Shown here: positions 29,120 to 39,274 of the stretch, one piece after another
How the letters are laid out: each line of letters opens with the position of its first letter
Numbering within the stretch: position 1 is the first letter of the stretch
Assembly: GCF_000280055.1 (NCBI RefSeq)
Contig: NZ_ALAB01000027.1
Coordinates: 1 to 64,000, forward strand
Reading direction: 5' to 3'
Source: Alishewanella aestuarii B11
GTDB lineage: Bacteria; Pseudomonadota; Gammaproteobacteria; Enterobacterales; Alteromonadaceae
Length of the DNA stretch: 64,000 nt
The notes under the pieces: generated by a model
What the model was told of the DNA's origin: nothing
Databases searched by the model: none
What the model saw: the letters and a program-made list of their open reading frames with translations, nothing else
Made by a program: the position numbers and the translations under genes

Positions 29120-31039
29120 TTAGTGCACATTGCCCTCAGAGGGTTTATCCGTCACCGTTGGTGCCGGCTTATCTGATTTGGCAGTGCTATCGCCATCATC
29201 CTTTGAACCCTTGTCGCGCGGTTCCCAGTTCTCAGGTTGGCTGACCGGGCGGCGCTCCATTAATTCTTTAATCTGACGGGAATCAATGGTTTCATACAAC
29301 ATCAGTGCATCTTTCATCGAGTGCAGAATATCCATATTCTGTTCCAACAGCTCCTTCGCCCGATCGTAGTTGCGATCAATAATGGCTTTGATTTCCGAAT
29401 CGATGATTGATGCTGTCTCGTCAGACATATGCTTAGCTTTCGCCATGCTGCGCCCCAGGAAGACTTCGCCTTCTTCTTCGGCATACAACAGCGGTCCTAA
29501 TTTATCAGAGAAGCCCCACTGGGTCACCATATTACGGGCAATCGAGGTCGCATATTTAATATCTTGCGACGCACCGGTTGACACGGCATCGGTACCGTAA
29601 ATCATCTCTTCGGCTAAACGGCCACCGTAGGCGACGGATATCTTACTCTCCAGCTTACGACGGCTCACGCTAATGGCGTCTTGCTCTGGCAGGAAGAAGG
29701 TGACACCCAGCGCCCGACCACGCGGGATAATAGTGACTTTGTGTACCGGATCATGCTCCGGCACCAAGTACCCCACGATAGCGTGACCGGCTTCATGATA
29801 GGCCGTCATTTCTTTCTCAGCGTCAGTCATCACCATTGAGCGGCGCTCGGTACCCATCATAATTTTATCTTTAGCGCGCTCGAACTCTTCCATACTAACC
29901 ACACGACGGTTGCCGCGCGCAGCAAACAGTGCCGCTTCGTTTACCAGGTTAGCTAAATCGGCGCCAGAGAAACCCGGTGTACCGCGTGCAATCACACTGG
30001 CTTTCACATCTTCAGCCAGCGGCACTTTGCGCATATGTACTTTCAGAATTTGTTCGCGGCCACGCACATCTGGCAGGCCTACTACCACCTGGCGGTCGAA
30101 GCGACCTGGCCGTAACAAGGCGGCATCCAGCACGTCCGGACGGTTGGTGGCAGCGATAATGATAATACCTTCGTTACCATCGAAGCCGTCCATCTCAACC
30201 AGCATCTGGTTCAAGGTTTGCTCACGCTCGTCATGACCACCACCTAAACCGGCGCCACGCTGGCGGCCAACCGCATCAATTTCATCAATAAAGATGATAC
30301 AAGGCGCGGCTTTTTTGGCTTGCTCGAACATGTCGCGTACCCGTGAGGCACCGACACCGACAAACATTTCTACGAAGTCTGAACCCGAAATTGTGAAGAA
30401 CGGCACCTTGGCTTCGCCGGCAATCGCCTTGGCCAGTAACGTTTTACCGGTACCCGGTGGGCCAACCATCAGAATGCCTTTTGGAATTTTGCCGCCCAGC
30501 TTCTGGAAACGCGACGGGTCACGCAGGTAATCCACCAGCTCAGACACTTCCTCCTTCGCTTCGTCACAACCGGCAACGTCAGCAAAGGTAGTTTTAATTT
30601 GATCTTCGCTCATCAGGCGGGCTTTGCTCTTACCAAAAGACATCGCGCCCTTGCCGCCACCACCCTGCATCTGGCGCATAAAGAAAATCCAGACACCGAT
30701 CAGCAGTAACATTGGGAACCAGGAGATAAAGATGGTGGCCAGCCAGCTGGTTTCTTCCGGCTTAGCACCCAGCACCCGTACGTCGTTATTGATCAGGTCA
30801 TCCATCAACTTGGGATCATTAACTGGCAACACGGTTTCAAAACGCTCACCACTGCGTTTCACACCAGTGATCACGCCGCTGCGTTCAATCTTTACTTCGC
30901 GGATCATGCCCTGGTTTACTTCCCTGACAAACTGGGTATAGCTCGTCTGGCGATCCGCACTTTCGTTCGGGCTAAAGCTGTTAAATACAGACATCAGCAC
31001 CACAGCGATAATTAACCAGACAATCAGATTTTTTGCCAT
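29120..31039 (-). CDS. ftsH: ATP-dependent zinc metalloprotease FtsH
   Basis: This 639-residue membrane-anchored AAA+ protease works in protein quality control. It has two membrane segments (about residues 5-23 and 98-117), Walker A GPPGTGKT, Walker [13 protein letters not shown], the second region of homology ([20 protein letters not shown]) and the zinc site HEAGH. The start [10 protein letters not shown] (31039) matches other FtsH proteins; the frame is open to 31090. The C-terminal tail is rich in Lys, Asp and Ser. It is cotranscribed with rlmE. Confidence 0.98.
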   Translation of the reverse strand: MAKNLIVWLIIAVVLMSVFNSFSPNESADRQTSYTQFVREVNQGMIREVKIERSGVITGVKRSGERFETVLPVNDPKLMDDLINNDVRVLGAKPEETSWLATIFISWFPMLLLIGVWIFFMRQMQGGGGKGAMSFGKSKARLMSEDQIKTTFADVAGCDEAKEEVSELVDYLRDPSRFQKLGGKIPKGILMVGPPGTGKTLLAKAIAGEAKVPFFTISGSDFVEMFVGVGASRVRDMFEQAKKAAPCIIFIDEIDAVGRQRGAGLGGGHDEREQTLNQMLVEMDGFDGNEGIIIIAATNRPDVLDAALLRPGRFDRQVVVGLPDVRGREQILKVHMRKVPLAEDVKASVIARGTPGFSGADLANLVNEAALFAARGNRRVVSMEEFERAKDKIMMGTERRSMVMTDAEKEMTAYHEAGHAIVGYLVPEHDPVHKVTIIPRGRALGVTFFLPEQDAISVSRRKLESKISVAYGGRLAEEMIYGTDAVSTGASQDIKYATSIARNMVTQWGFSDKLGPLLYAEEEGEVFLGRSMAKAKHMSDETASIIDSEIKAIIDRNYDRAKELLEQNMDILHSMKDALMLYETIDSRQIKELMERRPVSQPENWEPRDKGSKDDGDSTAKSDKPAPTVTDKPSEGNVH

Positions 31040-31096
31040 GTCGCTCAAGGTTATAACCTCATCATTAACTAGAAATCGAAATACCGGCACACTTTA

Positions 31097-31726
31097 CTAA
31101 AGTTTGAAGCCGGTCGCCACGATATATGTCTCACGTGAACGGGCACGTGACGATTCGGGCTTACGTATTTTTACCGTATTAAATACTGCTCTCACGTCTT
31201 TCAGGTACTGTTCAAAGCCATCGCCCTGAAATACTTTGACCACAAAGCTACCATTTTGCTTCAACACTTTATGGCACATATCCAGCGCCAGTTCCACCAA
31301 ATAAATGGATCGCGCCTGGTCAGTGGTATCATTGCCACTCATATTCGGTGCCATATCTGATAGTACCACATCTACGTTTTTACCGCCGATCCGGCTCAGT
31401 AACGCATGTAAAACCGCCTCTTCGCGAAAATCGCCCTGTAAAAATGCCACACCGGCCAGTGGATCCATCGGCAAGATATCACAGGCAATTACCGTCCCCT
31501 GCTGACCCACCAGACCTGCCACATATTGCGACCAGCTGCCGGGCGCTGAACCCAAATCAACCACTGTCATCCCAGAGCGGATTAACTTATCCTGCTGCTG
31601 GATTTCCTCCAGTTTAAAGGAGGCCCGCGATCTTAGACCAAGCTTTTGCGCTTTTTGCACAAAATGGTCATCAAAATGCTCTTTCAACCAGCGGGTTGAA
31701 CTGGCGGAGCGTTTTTTCTTGGTCAT
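31097..31726 (-). CDS. rlmE: 23S rRNA (uridine 2'-O) methyltransferase RlmE
   Basis: This 209-residue SAM-dependent enzyme methylates U2552 of 23S rRNA. The SAM-binding motif is [15 protein letters not shown], the catalytic Asp lies in [15 protein letters not shown] and a catalytic Lys in SFVVKVFQG. It is the first gene of the rlmE-ftsH pair and is divergent from yhbY, as in E. coli. Confidence 0.97.
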   Translation of the reverse strand: MTKKKRSASSTRWLKEHFDDHFVQKAQKLGLRSRASFKLEEIQQQDKLIRSGMTVVDLGSAPGSWSQYVAGLVGQQGTVIACDILPMDPLAGVAFLQGDFREEAVLHALLSRIGGKNVDVVLSDMAPNMSGNDTTDQARSIYLVELALDMCHKVLKQNGSFVVKVFQGDGFEQYLKDVRAVFNTVKIRKPESSRARSRETYIVATGFKL

Positions 31727-31807
31727 GTTACCACTCTTAAATAGTCTTATGCCCTAGATGGCGCTACAATAGGCATAATTCAAGCTTTTACCGGATATTC
31801 TAACCTT

Positions 31808-32104
31808 ATGAGTTTAACCAATAAACAAAAACAGTTCTTAAAAAGTAAAGCCCATGATTTAAAACCCGTTATTTTACTGGGTGCCAATGGCCTCACCGAA
31901 GGTGTGGTTGCCGAAATTGACAACGCCCTGAACTTCCACGAGCTGATTAAAATTAAAGTACCCGGCGAAGATCGTGAGCAAAAAGTACTGGTGATGGATG
32001 CGATTATCCGCGAAACCAAGGCGGAGAAAGTTCAGGTCATTGGTAAAATTCTGGTGCTGTACCGCCAGTCAGAAGATAAGAAAATTCAGCTGCCTCGCGG
32101 CTAG
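31808..32104 (+). CDS. yhbY: RNA-binding protein YhbY (CRM domain)
   Basis: This 98-residue single-domain protein is associated with the pre-50S ribosome. It has LTNKQKQFLKSKAHDLKPVILLGANGLTEGVVAEID and the GxxG-type segment IKIKVPGEDR. It is divergent from rlmE with an 81-bp gap. In related genomes its convergent neighbour is greA; here greA is 18 kb away with the CRISPR block in between. Confidence 0.95.
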   Translation: MSLTNKQKQFLKSKAHDLKPVILLGANGLTEGVVAEIDNALNFHELIKIKVPGEDREQKVLVMDAIIRETKAEKVQVIGKILVLYRQSEDKKIQLPRG

Positions 32105-32109
32105 GCGGC

Positions 32110-32505
32110 TTACTGAAGAAAGCCAGCACGCTGCAGTGCCTGACGCGCGCTTTGTTCATCTGCAGCAGCCTGGCTAACCAACTGTTCTGGTTTACTGGCT
32201 GCGGTTGCCTTGGCAAACTGCCATAGCACCATAGTGTTGTCAGCATAAATCGTTTCAACATGTGCCAATCGGTGCCGGTAACACCACTCGGTATTTTCCA
32301 CACAAAGCTTGAGTACATCTGCCGGGCAAATCTGCCACTGGCGAATATCGAGCACCAATGCCCATGGCGCTGCGACTATGGGTTTGACCAGGTTCCGAAA
32401 TTCCTGCACATACTGCTCGGCATTGGCAGTGGTCCAAAGACCTTGCGCAGAAACCCATAAAACTCGCTGCTCCAGTTTAAGCGCAAAAGGTTTTTTAGAT
32501 AACAT
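32110..32505 (-). CDS. STAS/SpoIIAA-like protein
   Basis: This 131-residue cytoplasmic protein is of unknown function. The pattern FALKLEQRVLWVSAQGLWTTANAEQYVQEFRNLV, then WALVLDIRQWQ, resembles SpoIIAA-like/STAS folds. ATG 32505 has GGAGG five bases upstream and is preferred over the GTG at 32511. It lies convergent to yhbY with a 5-bp gap. Confidence 0.6.
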   Translation of the reverse strand: MLSKKPFALKLEQRVLWVSAQGLWTTANAEQYVQEFRNLVKPIVAAPWALVLDIRQWQICPADVLKLCVENTEWCYRHRLAHVETIYADNTMVLWQFAKATAASKPEQLVSQAAADEQSARQALQRAGFLQ

Positions 32506-32593
32506 GTACACCTCCGGTGGAACGTCTTGTTACTATAACCGGAATGATCAAGAAATATAGTGTTACCTGGTCCGAGCAGAACATCACAACCCC

Positions 32594-34327
32594 ATGATTA
32601 AACTCCGAGACTATCAACAACAAGCGGTACAGGCAGCCATCTCACACTTCAAACAACGTGATGAGTCCGCAGTTATTGTATTGCCAACGGGTGCCGGCAA
32701 AAGCTTAGTGATTGCCGAGTTAGCCCGCCGGGCGCGTGGCAGGGTATTGGTGCTAACCCATGTTAAAGAACTGGTGGCACAAAATGCAGATAAGGTTGCT
32801 CAGCTGGGCCAGAGTGCCAGTATTTTTTCTGCAGGCTTACAACAACGCGATCCCACCGGAAAAACCGTGGTCGCAAGTGTCCAGTCTGCTACGCCAAACA
32901 AAACACTGTTCAAACAGCCTTTTTCACTGGTGATTATCGACGAATGTCATCGGGTTAGCCTTAGCGAAAACAGTCAGTATCAACAACTACTTAGCCATCT
33001 GAAAAACGTTAATCCACAGCTGAAACTGCTGGGACTCACTGCCACCCCCTACCGGCTGGGTAGTGGCTGGATCTATCGTAGCCACTATTTTGGAAAAATC
33101 GGTAATACCGACAATCCGGCATTTGAACACTGTGTGTTTGATTACCCATTACGACCACTGATCAAACAAGGGTACTTAACACCACCGCGTTTATTAGATG
33201 GACTAAGCGCGCAGTACGATTTCAGTGCCTTATCACCGGCACCGGATGGCGATTATTCAGCAACTGCTGTCGATTCTCTGCTTGGAAAAATGGGCCGTGC
33301 CACCACCTTAATTGTAAAACAAATCCGCGACTTAGGCGCTAACCGCCGCGGAGTGATTATTTTCGCGGCTACCGTTAAGCACGCCAAAGAAATAATGACA
33401 CTGTTAGCTGATGAATCCGCCGCCATCCTTACCGCCGATACTCCGGATCCAGAGCGGGATGCGTTGATACAGGCGTTTAAACAACAACAACTGAAGTTTC
33501 TGGTAAACGTTGCTGTACTAACCACTGGCTTTGACGCACCGCATGTCGATTTTATTGCGATATTAAGACCAACCGCCTCAGTCAGTTTATTTCAGCAGAT
33601 GGTAGGACGTGGCTTACGGCTCTCGCCCGGTAAAGACGAATGTTTGATCATTGACTATGCTGCGAATGGCTATGATATTTTTTTTCCGGAAGTCGGGGCG
33701 CCGAAGCCGCATAGTAAAGCAAAACCGGTACAGGTACCCTGCCCCAGTTGTGGGTTTGCTAACTTATTCTGGGGTCTGACTGACCAGGATGGCGATATTA
33801 TCGAACACTACGGCCGCCGTTGTCAGGGTTTAATCGCCGACAGCCAACAACAGTGCGACTTTCGCTTTCGCAGCCGCCAATGCCCGGATTGTGGTGCCGA
33901 GAACGACATCGCGGCCCGCAGTTGCGGACAATGCCAATCAGTTCTGGTTGATCCCGACAAACGACTGCGTGAGGTGTTAAGTCAGCAACATCATCATCTA
34001 TTTCGCTGTGACGCTATGCAACTAAGTGCCGAAGAAGGTCAGCTAAAAGTTACCTATTATGATGTGGATGGCACGCCGTTTTATCGCTGGTTTAAACTGG
34101 ACACTGCGGCTCAGCGCCGGGCGCTGTACGCAGTGTTTATCAAACCACACAGCAAAGCACCTGGCTTACCACTGCCTGCATTCACCAACGCGACTGAGCT
34201 GGCTGCACTGGCAGTCTATTTTAAGCCACCGCAACTATTACTGTTGCAGAAGCAGCAAAAGCACTGGCAACTGGTCGAGGCGTTTTTTGATTATCAGGGG
34301 CGTTTTCTGCATCGGGATAAAATATAA
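32594..34327 (+). CDS. radD: DEAD/DEAH-box helicase RadD
   Basis: This 577-residue superfamily 2 helicase resembles E. coli RadD (YejH), which acts in recombination and double-strand-break repair. Motifs are Walker A LPTGAGKSL, DECHR, GLTATPYR, TTGFDAPHVD and QMVGRGLRL. A cysteine-rich zinc region follows (PCPSCGF, CPDCGAEND, CGQC; about residues 380-455). The length is close to the 586 residues of E. coli. It is a single gene with its own upstream region. Confidence 0.9.
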   Translation: MIKLRDYQQQAVQAAISHFKQRDESAVIVLPTGAGKSLVIAELARRARGRVLVLTHVKELVAQNADKVAQLGQSASIFSAGLQQRDPTGKTVVASVQSATPNKTLFKQPFSLVIIDECHRVSLSENSQYQQLLSHLKNVNPQLKLLGLTATPYRLGSGWIYRSHYFGKIGNTDNPAFEHCVFDYPLRPLIKQGYLTPPRLLDGLSAQYDFSALSPAPDGDYSATAVDSLLGKMGRATTLIVKQIRDLGANRRGVIIFAATVKHAKEIMTLLADESAAILTADTPDPERDALIQAFKQQQLKFLVNVAVLTTGFDAPHVDFIAILRPTASVSLFQQMVGRGLRLSPGKDECLIIDYAANGYDIFFPEVGAPKPHSKAKPVQVPCPSCGFANLFWGLTDQDGDIIEHYGRRCQGLIADSQQQCDFRFRSRQCPDCGAENDIAARSCGQCQSVLVDPDKRLREVLSQQHHHLFRCDAMQLSAEEGQLKVTYYDVDGTPFYRWFKLDTAAQRRALYAVFIKPHSKAPGLPLPAFTNATELAALAVYFKPPQLLLLQKQQKHWQLVEAFFDYQGRFLHRDKI

Positions 34328-34394
34328 AAATAAAGTTACAAAAGGCCGCCGACAAGACTAAAATAGCAGCAATTTGCTAAAAAAGGATTTTTCT

Positions 34395-35603
34395 ATGCAA
34401 GCCGGAGTGGCTTACTGTGACGCCAAAGTGCCCTTTGCAGCCGGGTTTAAACTAGCCCAAGACGCCGCAACGCAGGGCAACATTACCGAAGTTGCCGTAT
34501 TACTGCTATTTTGCAATGCAGCGACCGACTATCAGCGCCTGCTGGATGGTGCGCGGCAATATTGTGGCGGCAACACCATTATTATCGGCGGCTCCGCCGT
34601 GGGCGTTATCACTAACAATCACCTGGTCAGTGGCGGTCAAGCTGCTGCCGCTATGGCGCTGGCGGCGACCGATGTGGATTTTTTCCCGGCACTTGCCGAA
34701 CAGTTAAGCCGTGATCCCAGCGCAGCCGGAGCGTCACTGGCAGAACAGTTAGCTCCCAATAATAATGCCAAGCTGCTACTTCTGTTTTATGATTCAATTC
34801 GGTATGCCGGCAATGCCCAGCAACCTGCGATATTAAACCCCTCGCCCCCGCTACTTAAGGCTCTGCGTAAGCCTTTACCCGCAAAGTTACCTATCGCTGG
34901 TGCGGGTTTATTAGCAGATCTGGTATTTGGACCAACGAAACAGTTTTTTCAGCGACAACTAACCGATGATGCAGCTCTGGCACTGCAATTTAGTGGCAAC
35001 TTACGCCCCTACATAGTGGCTATGCATGGCTGTGAGCCTTTTACGTCACGTAGCTTTACTATCACCCGCAGTTTCGGGCAGTTTATTTACGAATTAGATA
35101 AACAACCCGTTTGTGCAGTGCTGGACCAAGTAATTGGTACCAGATCGTGGCGCAATCAAAAGCCGGTACTTGATTTTGCCCTGGGCGTTAAATACCCGGA
35201 GCAAACCCACAATTTATACAGCACTAGCTATGTCACCCGACTGATAAATGGCATTCTGCCCAACGACGAGGGCATTATTCTGTTTGAACCAGATCTGGCC
35301 GAAGGCACTACCGTTCATTTAATGCAGCGCAATAGCCAAAGTATTCAGGCTGCTGCTACCAACCAACTAACAGCCTTGTTTACCCAAATGCGCGCCGAGC
35401 AAAGCCAACCTGTAGCCGCACTGTATTTCGATTGTGCCGGCCGTATGACAGGCTCCAAAGCTGAAGCTGTTTTGATACAACAACAACTCACTGCAGCTCA
35501 GATCCCAATGCTGGGTATTTATTGCGGCGTTGAAATTGCGCCCATAGGCCTGCATAGTCGCAGTCTGGATTGGAGCGCAGTGCTAATTCTGCTTTGCCGT
35601 TAG
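34395..35603 (+). CDS. FIST domain protein
   Basis: This soluble protein of about 402 residues has FIST N-terminal and C-terminal sensory domains, thought to bind small ligands such as amino acids. Recognisable parts are the N-terminal AGVAYCDAKVPFAAGFKLAQDA, GGSAVGVITN and the C-terminal ALYFDCAGRM...GIYCGVEIAPIG. ATG 34395 has AAGGA upstream and is preferred over an upstream start at 34374. FIST proteins often pair with signalling proteins, but no such neighbour is adjacent here. Confidence 0.88.
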   Translation: MQAGVAYCDAKVPFAAGFKLAQDAATQGNITEVAVLLLFCNAATDYQRLLDGARQYCGGNTIIIGGSAVGVITNNHLVSGGQAAAAMALAATDVDFFPALAEQLSRDPSAAGASLAEQLAPNNNAKLLLLFYDSIRYAGNAQQPAILNPSPPLLKALRKPLPAKLPIAGAGLLADLVFGPTKQFFQRQLTDDAALALQFSGNLRPYIVAMHGCEPFTSRSFTITRSFGQFIYELDKQPVCAVLDQVIGTRSWRNQKPVLDFALGVKYPEQTHNLYSTSYVTRLINGILPNDEGIILFEPDLAEGTTVHLMQRNSQSIQAAATNQLTALFTQMRAEQSQPVAALYFDCAGRMTGSKAEAVLIQQQLTAAQIPMLGIYCGVEIAPIGLHSRSLDWSAVLILLCR

Positions 35604-35655
35604 TGCATGATGCTTGACGACTTGCAGCGTAATCCGTATCTTAGCGCTCTGCGTT

Positions 35656-35729
35656 GCGGGTGTAGTTCAGTGGTAGAATGCCAGCTTCCCAAGCTCGAGA
35701 TACGGGTTCGATTCCCGTCACCCGCTCCA
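35656..35729 (+). tRNA. tRNA-Gly (CCC)
   Basis: This 74-nt cloverleaf has a complete acceptor stem (GCGGGTG/CACCCGC), D-loop AGTGGTA, anticodon loop TTCCCAA (anticodon CCC), T-arm GGGTTCGATTCCC and an encoded CCA. It lies at the border of the accessory block; tRNA genes are common integration sites, although no integrase is visible. Confidence 0.96.
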
Positions 35730-36006
35730 TCTTGTCATTTCTTTATCTTTTTCCCTTTGCGCATTAACTTAATTGTTAATTTTGTGCATCATCGGCACTT
35801 TCGACTTATTAAGTGACGCCAACGAGCGCGATAAAGCCCTTCAGCCTATGACCGACACCGGTATTTTAGTCACTATCCTGGCCTACTGCGGCTTGTTGGC
35901 TATTCTGCTTTGGCTTTCAGTATTAATGGCAGACAGCGGTATTCCGGGTACTAACTTGCCACTGATTTTTATCTCCAGCTGATTTTTTTAGTTTACGTAA
36001 GCCTTT
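35730..36006 (+). other. Intergenic region with one weak short ORF
   Basis: The only coding candidate is a 44-codon frame at 35848-35982 (MTDTGILVTILAYCGLLAILLW...), which would encode one membrane segment. It has no clear ribosome-binding site, and the frame extends upstream without a good start. It may be a remnant of a membrane protein or a small membrane peptide. Confidence 0.35.
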
Positions 36007-36037
36007 AAAGTCCTCGAATCCGGGGACTTTGCTTTTT
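36007..36037 (+). terminator. Rho-independent terminator
   Basis: AAAGTCC and GGGGACTTT form a stem around a short loop, followed by GCTTTTTTGC. It would end transcripts coming from the tRNA-Gly and short-ORF region. Confidence 0.8.
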
Positions 36038-36077
36038 TGCTACACCTTCAATCCCGTCGAATTCGACGGGATTAAGC

Positions 36078-36308
36078 TTATGTTGCGTAGCAGCGAAGTT
36101 CAGTGATAACAGAATCCCAGTTTTCACCTTGTTCTGGATCTTTTTTGTAATCGTCTAAACGAGAGGTAAGAACTGCGCACTGCCAGGCTGTCAACCCCGA
36201 ATCTGTAGCAAGGATCTCTGAGTTTATGGAAACAAACTCAGCTTTTATCAAGCTGGGATTGCTTGGCAGCTGCTTTTGGCAATACTTCGTTACTCTTTTC
36301 ATTCTCAT
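36078..36308 (-). CDS. Small hypothetical protein
   Basis: This possible 76-residue protein begins MRMKRVTKYCQKQLPSNPS and contains ISEILATDSGLTAWQCAVLTSRLDDY-like helical sequence. Start sites at 36308 or up to 36353 are open. No family is recognised. Codon use looks plausible, but the gene is not otherwise supported. Confidence 0.4.
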   Translation of the reverse strand: MRMKRVTKYCQKQLPSNPSLIKAEFVSINSEILATDSGLTAWQCAVLTSRLDDYKKDPEQGENWDSVITELRCYAT

Positions 36309-36456
36309 CGTGCTTCCACTGAAATATAGCGCTCCGAATTCCCGCGATATCAACTAACCCGGAGCATGCGAAGGATGCATCGAAGTTACACAGCTCCTCA
36401 ATTATTACACTAAAGCTGTAGCACTCTTTTTGGCCATATTCTATATTACTGGGGCA

Positions 36457-36527
36457 GCTAGTGTACTCTTAATGGTAAAGCGGCGGTGTTATGATCGTTT
36501 ATGCGGGTTCGACCCCCGCCATTAGCT
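36457..36527 (+). pseudogene. Degenerate tRNA-like sequence
   Basis: A 7-bp acceptor-like pairing (GCTAGTG with CATTAGC), a perfect T-arm (GCGGG-TTCGACC-CCCGC) and a D-loop-like AATGGTAAAGC are arranged in tRNA order over about 71 nt. The anticodon arm around TTATGAT pairs poorly, and there is no CCA. It looks like a tRNA pseudogene or relic, 69 bp from the distal end of the CRISPR array. Confidence 0.4.
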
Positions 36528-36595
36528 GCTTTATTTAACACTACCGGCGTGCTTATAAATTAATTCCATAATCCCTTTTTAACAGAATTTTACGA

Positions 36596-39145
36596 TCTAT
36601 AAATTGCTCGTTCGGTAGTGACGGTGATGTGATACGTGACCTGATTGACGAGATATTTCTAAGCTGCCTGTTCGGCAGTGAAGCGTGATCATCTGCCGGC
36701 TTTGCAGCTCAGCCATTTCTAAGCTGCCTGTTCGGCAGTGAAGATCAGGGTGTTAGTCGTCGGGTACGTCGTGCTTTTCTAAGCTGCCTGTTCGGCAGTG
36801 AAGTGCAGTAGCTCTTAATGAAATAGATTGTCCAGGTTTCTAAGCTGCCTGTTCGGCAGTGAAGGCGCTGGATCCAAGTTCGGTTTAGTTCAGCATTTTC
36901 TAAGCTGCCTGTTCGGCAGTGAAGTTATCTTGTGCCACTTGTTCGGCTGTGGTGTTTTTCTAAGCTGCCTGTTCGGCAGTGAAGCTGCAATGAGTGCGGG
37001 CGCGGTTGCCGCGAGATTTCTAAGCTGCCTGTTCGGCAGTGAAGAGCATGGCCATAAAGGTGCCAATGGTGCCATTTTTCTAAGCTGCCTGTTCGGCAGT
37101 GAAGGGAACCAAAGCCACGGGCTGATCCTGCCAAACTTTCTAAGCTGCCTGTTCGGCAGTGAAGGCCTGCTCGACTCCGGACTCGCCATCCGAGCATTTC
37201 TAAGCTGCCTGTTCGGCAGTGAAGATCCAAAGATCCATCCCCATGCAGTTTGATCCTTTCTAAGCTGCCTGTTCGGCAGTGAAGGCAGCCGACCACTGTT
37301 TCGGGGGTTTGCTAGTTTTCTAAGCTGCCTGTTCGGCAGTGAAGGGGTAGGCAATGCAACGGCCTGGCCCGACATATTTCTAAGCTGCCTGTTCGGCAGT
37401 GAAGGGTAAAACAGCGGCGGCTGTACGCTCTAAACTTTTCTAAGCTGCCTGTTCGGCAGTGAAGAACGTCACAAAGGACGGAAGGCTGGCTGCTGATTTC
37501 TAAGCTGCCTGTTCGGCAGTGAAGACTAAAAAGGCCATTAGGCATATGGTTAGCTTTTTCTAAGCTGCCTGTTCGGCAGTGAAGAGGCTAAAAGACATAG
37601 CAGAAGCCATGTTGCATTTCTAAGCTGCCTGTTCGGCAGTGAAGTGGGAGCAGGTGCTTTCTGTTGACGCCAATATTTTCTAAGCTGCCTGTTCGGCAGT
37701 GAAGGATGCAGAAGCGAGAATTAACAACGCCGTACATTTCTAAGCTGCCTGTTCGGCAGTGAAGGTTACGTGGTTACGTGATGATGGCGTCTATGATTTC
37801 TAAGCTGCCTGTTCGGCAGTGAAGCAGGTTAGCGCCGCACAGGTTAGCGTCGCACATTTCTAAGCTGCCTGTTCGGCAGTGAAGCTGCTGAATTTTTCGC
37901 TTAGCTGCGCGGAATTTTTCTAAGCTGCCTGTTCGGCAGTGAAGACGCTGTGCTGCAAACTTCAGGCGCAATTCGATTTCTAAGCTGCCTGTTCGGCAGT
38001 GAAGATGCGCAGCTCCTTACCGCGATCCTCAGTGCATTTCTAAGCTGCCTGTTCGGCAGTGAAGAAAGCGAACTGAAACGCCTCAACCACTGCAAATTTC
38101 TAAGCTGCCTGTTCGGCAGTGAAGTTAGCCCTGGCTGGTTACGCTGTCGAGGTAATTTTCTAAGCTGCCTGTTCGGCAGTGAAGAAAAAGCCTAGATTTG
38201 TGGGGCGTCCGGGAGGTTTCTAAGCTGCCTGTTCGGCAGTGAAGTTGGCGCTGGCCGGTTACGCTGTTGAAGTTATTTTCTAAGCTGCCTGTTCGGCAGT
38301 GAAGAAGATACTTTTGTTGGTCGTGTTACCATTCAATTTCTAAGCTGCCTGTTCGGCAGTGAAGTGTATATACAAGAAGAAGTCTCTTCCGTGCGCTTTC
38401 TAAGCTGCCTGTTCGGCAGTGAAGATTACAAGCACAAAAGCCGCCTTTTGCAGCTTTTTCTAAGCTGCCTGTTCGGCAGTGAAGACATTCAGGTTCGGGT
38501 TCTGCTGGTTCAGCAGTTTCTAAGCTGCCTGTTCGGCAGTGAAGGTAATCGGTTGGTACCAGGTATATGGTTTCGTTTTCTAAGCTGCCTGTTCGGCAGT
38601 GAAGTGTCGGCCGGTGAATATCTGATCCCGCTGCGTTTTCTAAGCTGCCTGTTCGGCAGTGAAGACGGCGAACCACAGGTAAAGCGTGACCCAAGTGTTT
38701 CTAAGCTGCCTGTTCGGCAGTGAAGCCTATAACAAGTACCGCGAAATTTTACGTGGCTTTCTAAGCTGCCTGTTCGGCAGTGAAGAGGAGTCTGAACCAT
38801 CTTACGTTACCGTTGCATTTCTAAGCTGCCTGTTCGGCAGTGAAGTTGTCATTCATCGCGCTACTTGAGCGCAGTCATTTCTAAGCTGCCTGTTCGGCAG
38901 TGAAGGATGTGCTTTTGAAGGTTGGCATCGGTGTTGCTTTCTAAGCTGCCTGTTCGGCAGTGAAGGCAGAGCAGCGGATTTTGGAGCTGGAGGCGCATTT
39001 CTAAGCTGCCTGTTCGGCAGTGAAGGTTATCAAGGGAGACTTAAACCTTGATGATCATTTCTAAGCTGCCTGTTCGGCAGTGAAGGTAACGGTTGCGGCT
39101 GCAACGGGTTTCTGGCATTTCTAAGCTGCCTGTTCGGCAGTGAAG
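36596..39145 (-). CRISPR. Type I-F CRISPR array, 43 repeats (last degenerate), 42 spacers
   Basis: The 28-bp repeat on the plus strand begins TTTCTAAGCTG and ends GGCAGTGAAG; on the minus strand it has the type I-F form, with CTGCC/GGCAG around a 5-base loop and a 3' CTTAGAAA handle. I count 42 identical repeats, the first starting at 36656 and the last at 39118. Spacers are 32 bp, except two of 33 bp (before 36837 and before 38698). A degenerate repeat at 36596-36623 (about 20 of 28 matches) marks the distal end. The handle orientation and this decay place transcription on the minus strand, with the leader at the right beside cas6f. Confidence 0.98.
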
Positions 39146-39227
39146 TAGCGTATTTAAGCACTAATAACCTGATTATTAAAGAACATTATACTTTATGTCT
39201 GATTTACCCTTTTTACAGAGGCAATAA
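39146..39227 (-). promoter_or_regulatory. CRISPR leader
   Basis: This AT-rich, gene-free stretch lies directly beside the leader-proximal repeat and contains TTATACTTTATG-like promoter-type sequence. The array would be transcribed leftward from here. No individual promoter box is assigned. Confidence 0.65.
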
Positions 39228-39252
39228 GCAGCCCTTATATGGTAAGGGCTGC
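39228..39252 (-). terminator. Hairpin after cas6f
   Basis: A perfect 10-bp stem GCAGCCCTTA/TAAGGGCTGC with a 5-base loop lies 22 bp after the cas6f stop. On the minus strand it is followed by TTATTG, a weak T tract. It probably separates the cas operon from the array leader. Confidence 0.65.
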
Positions 39253-39274
39253 CAGCGATTGGTCAAAAAAAGGG

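Noticed and set aside
36828-38868. Several open frames of 60-160 codons across the CRISPR array, repeating FLSCLFGSE or LHCRTGSLE
   Set aside because: The 60-bp repeat-plus-spacer period is divisible by three, so frames stay open through the identical repeats. They are not genes.
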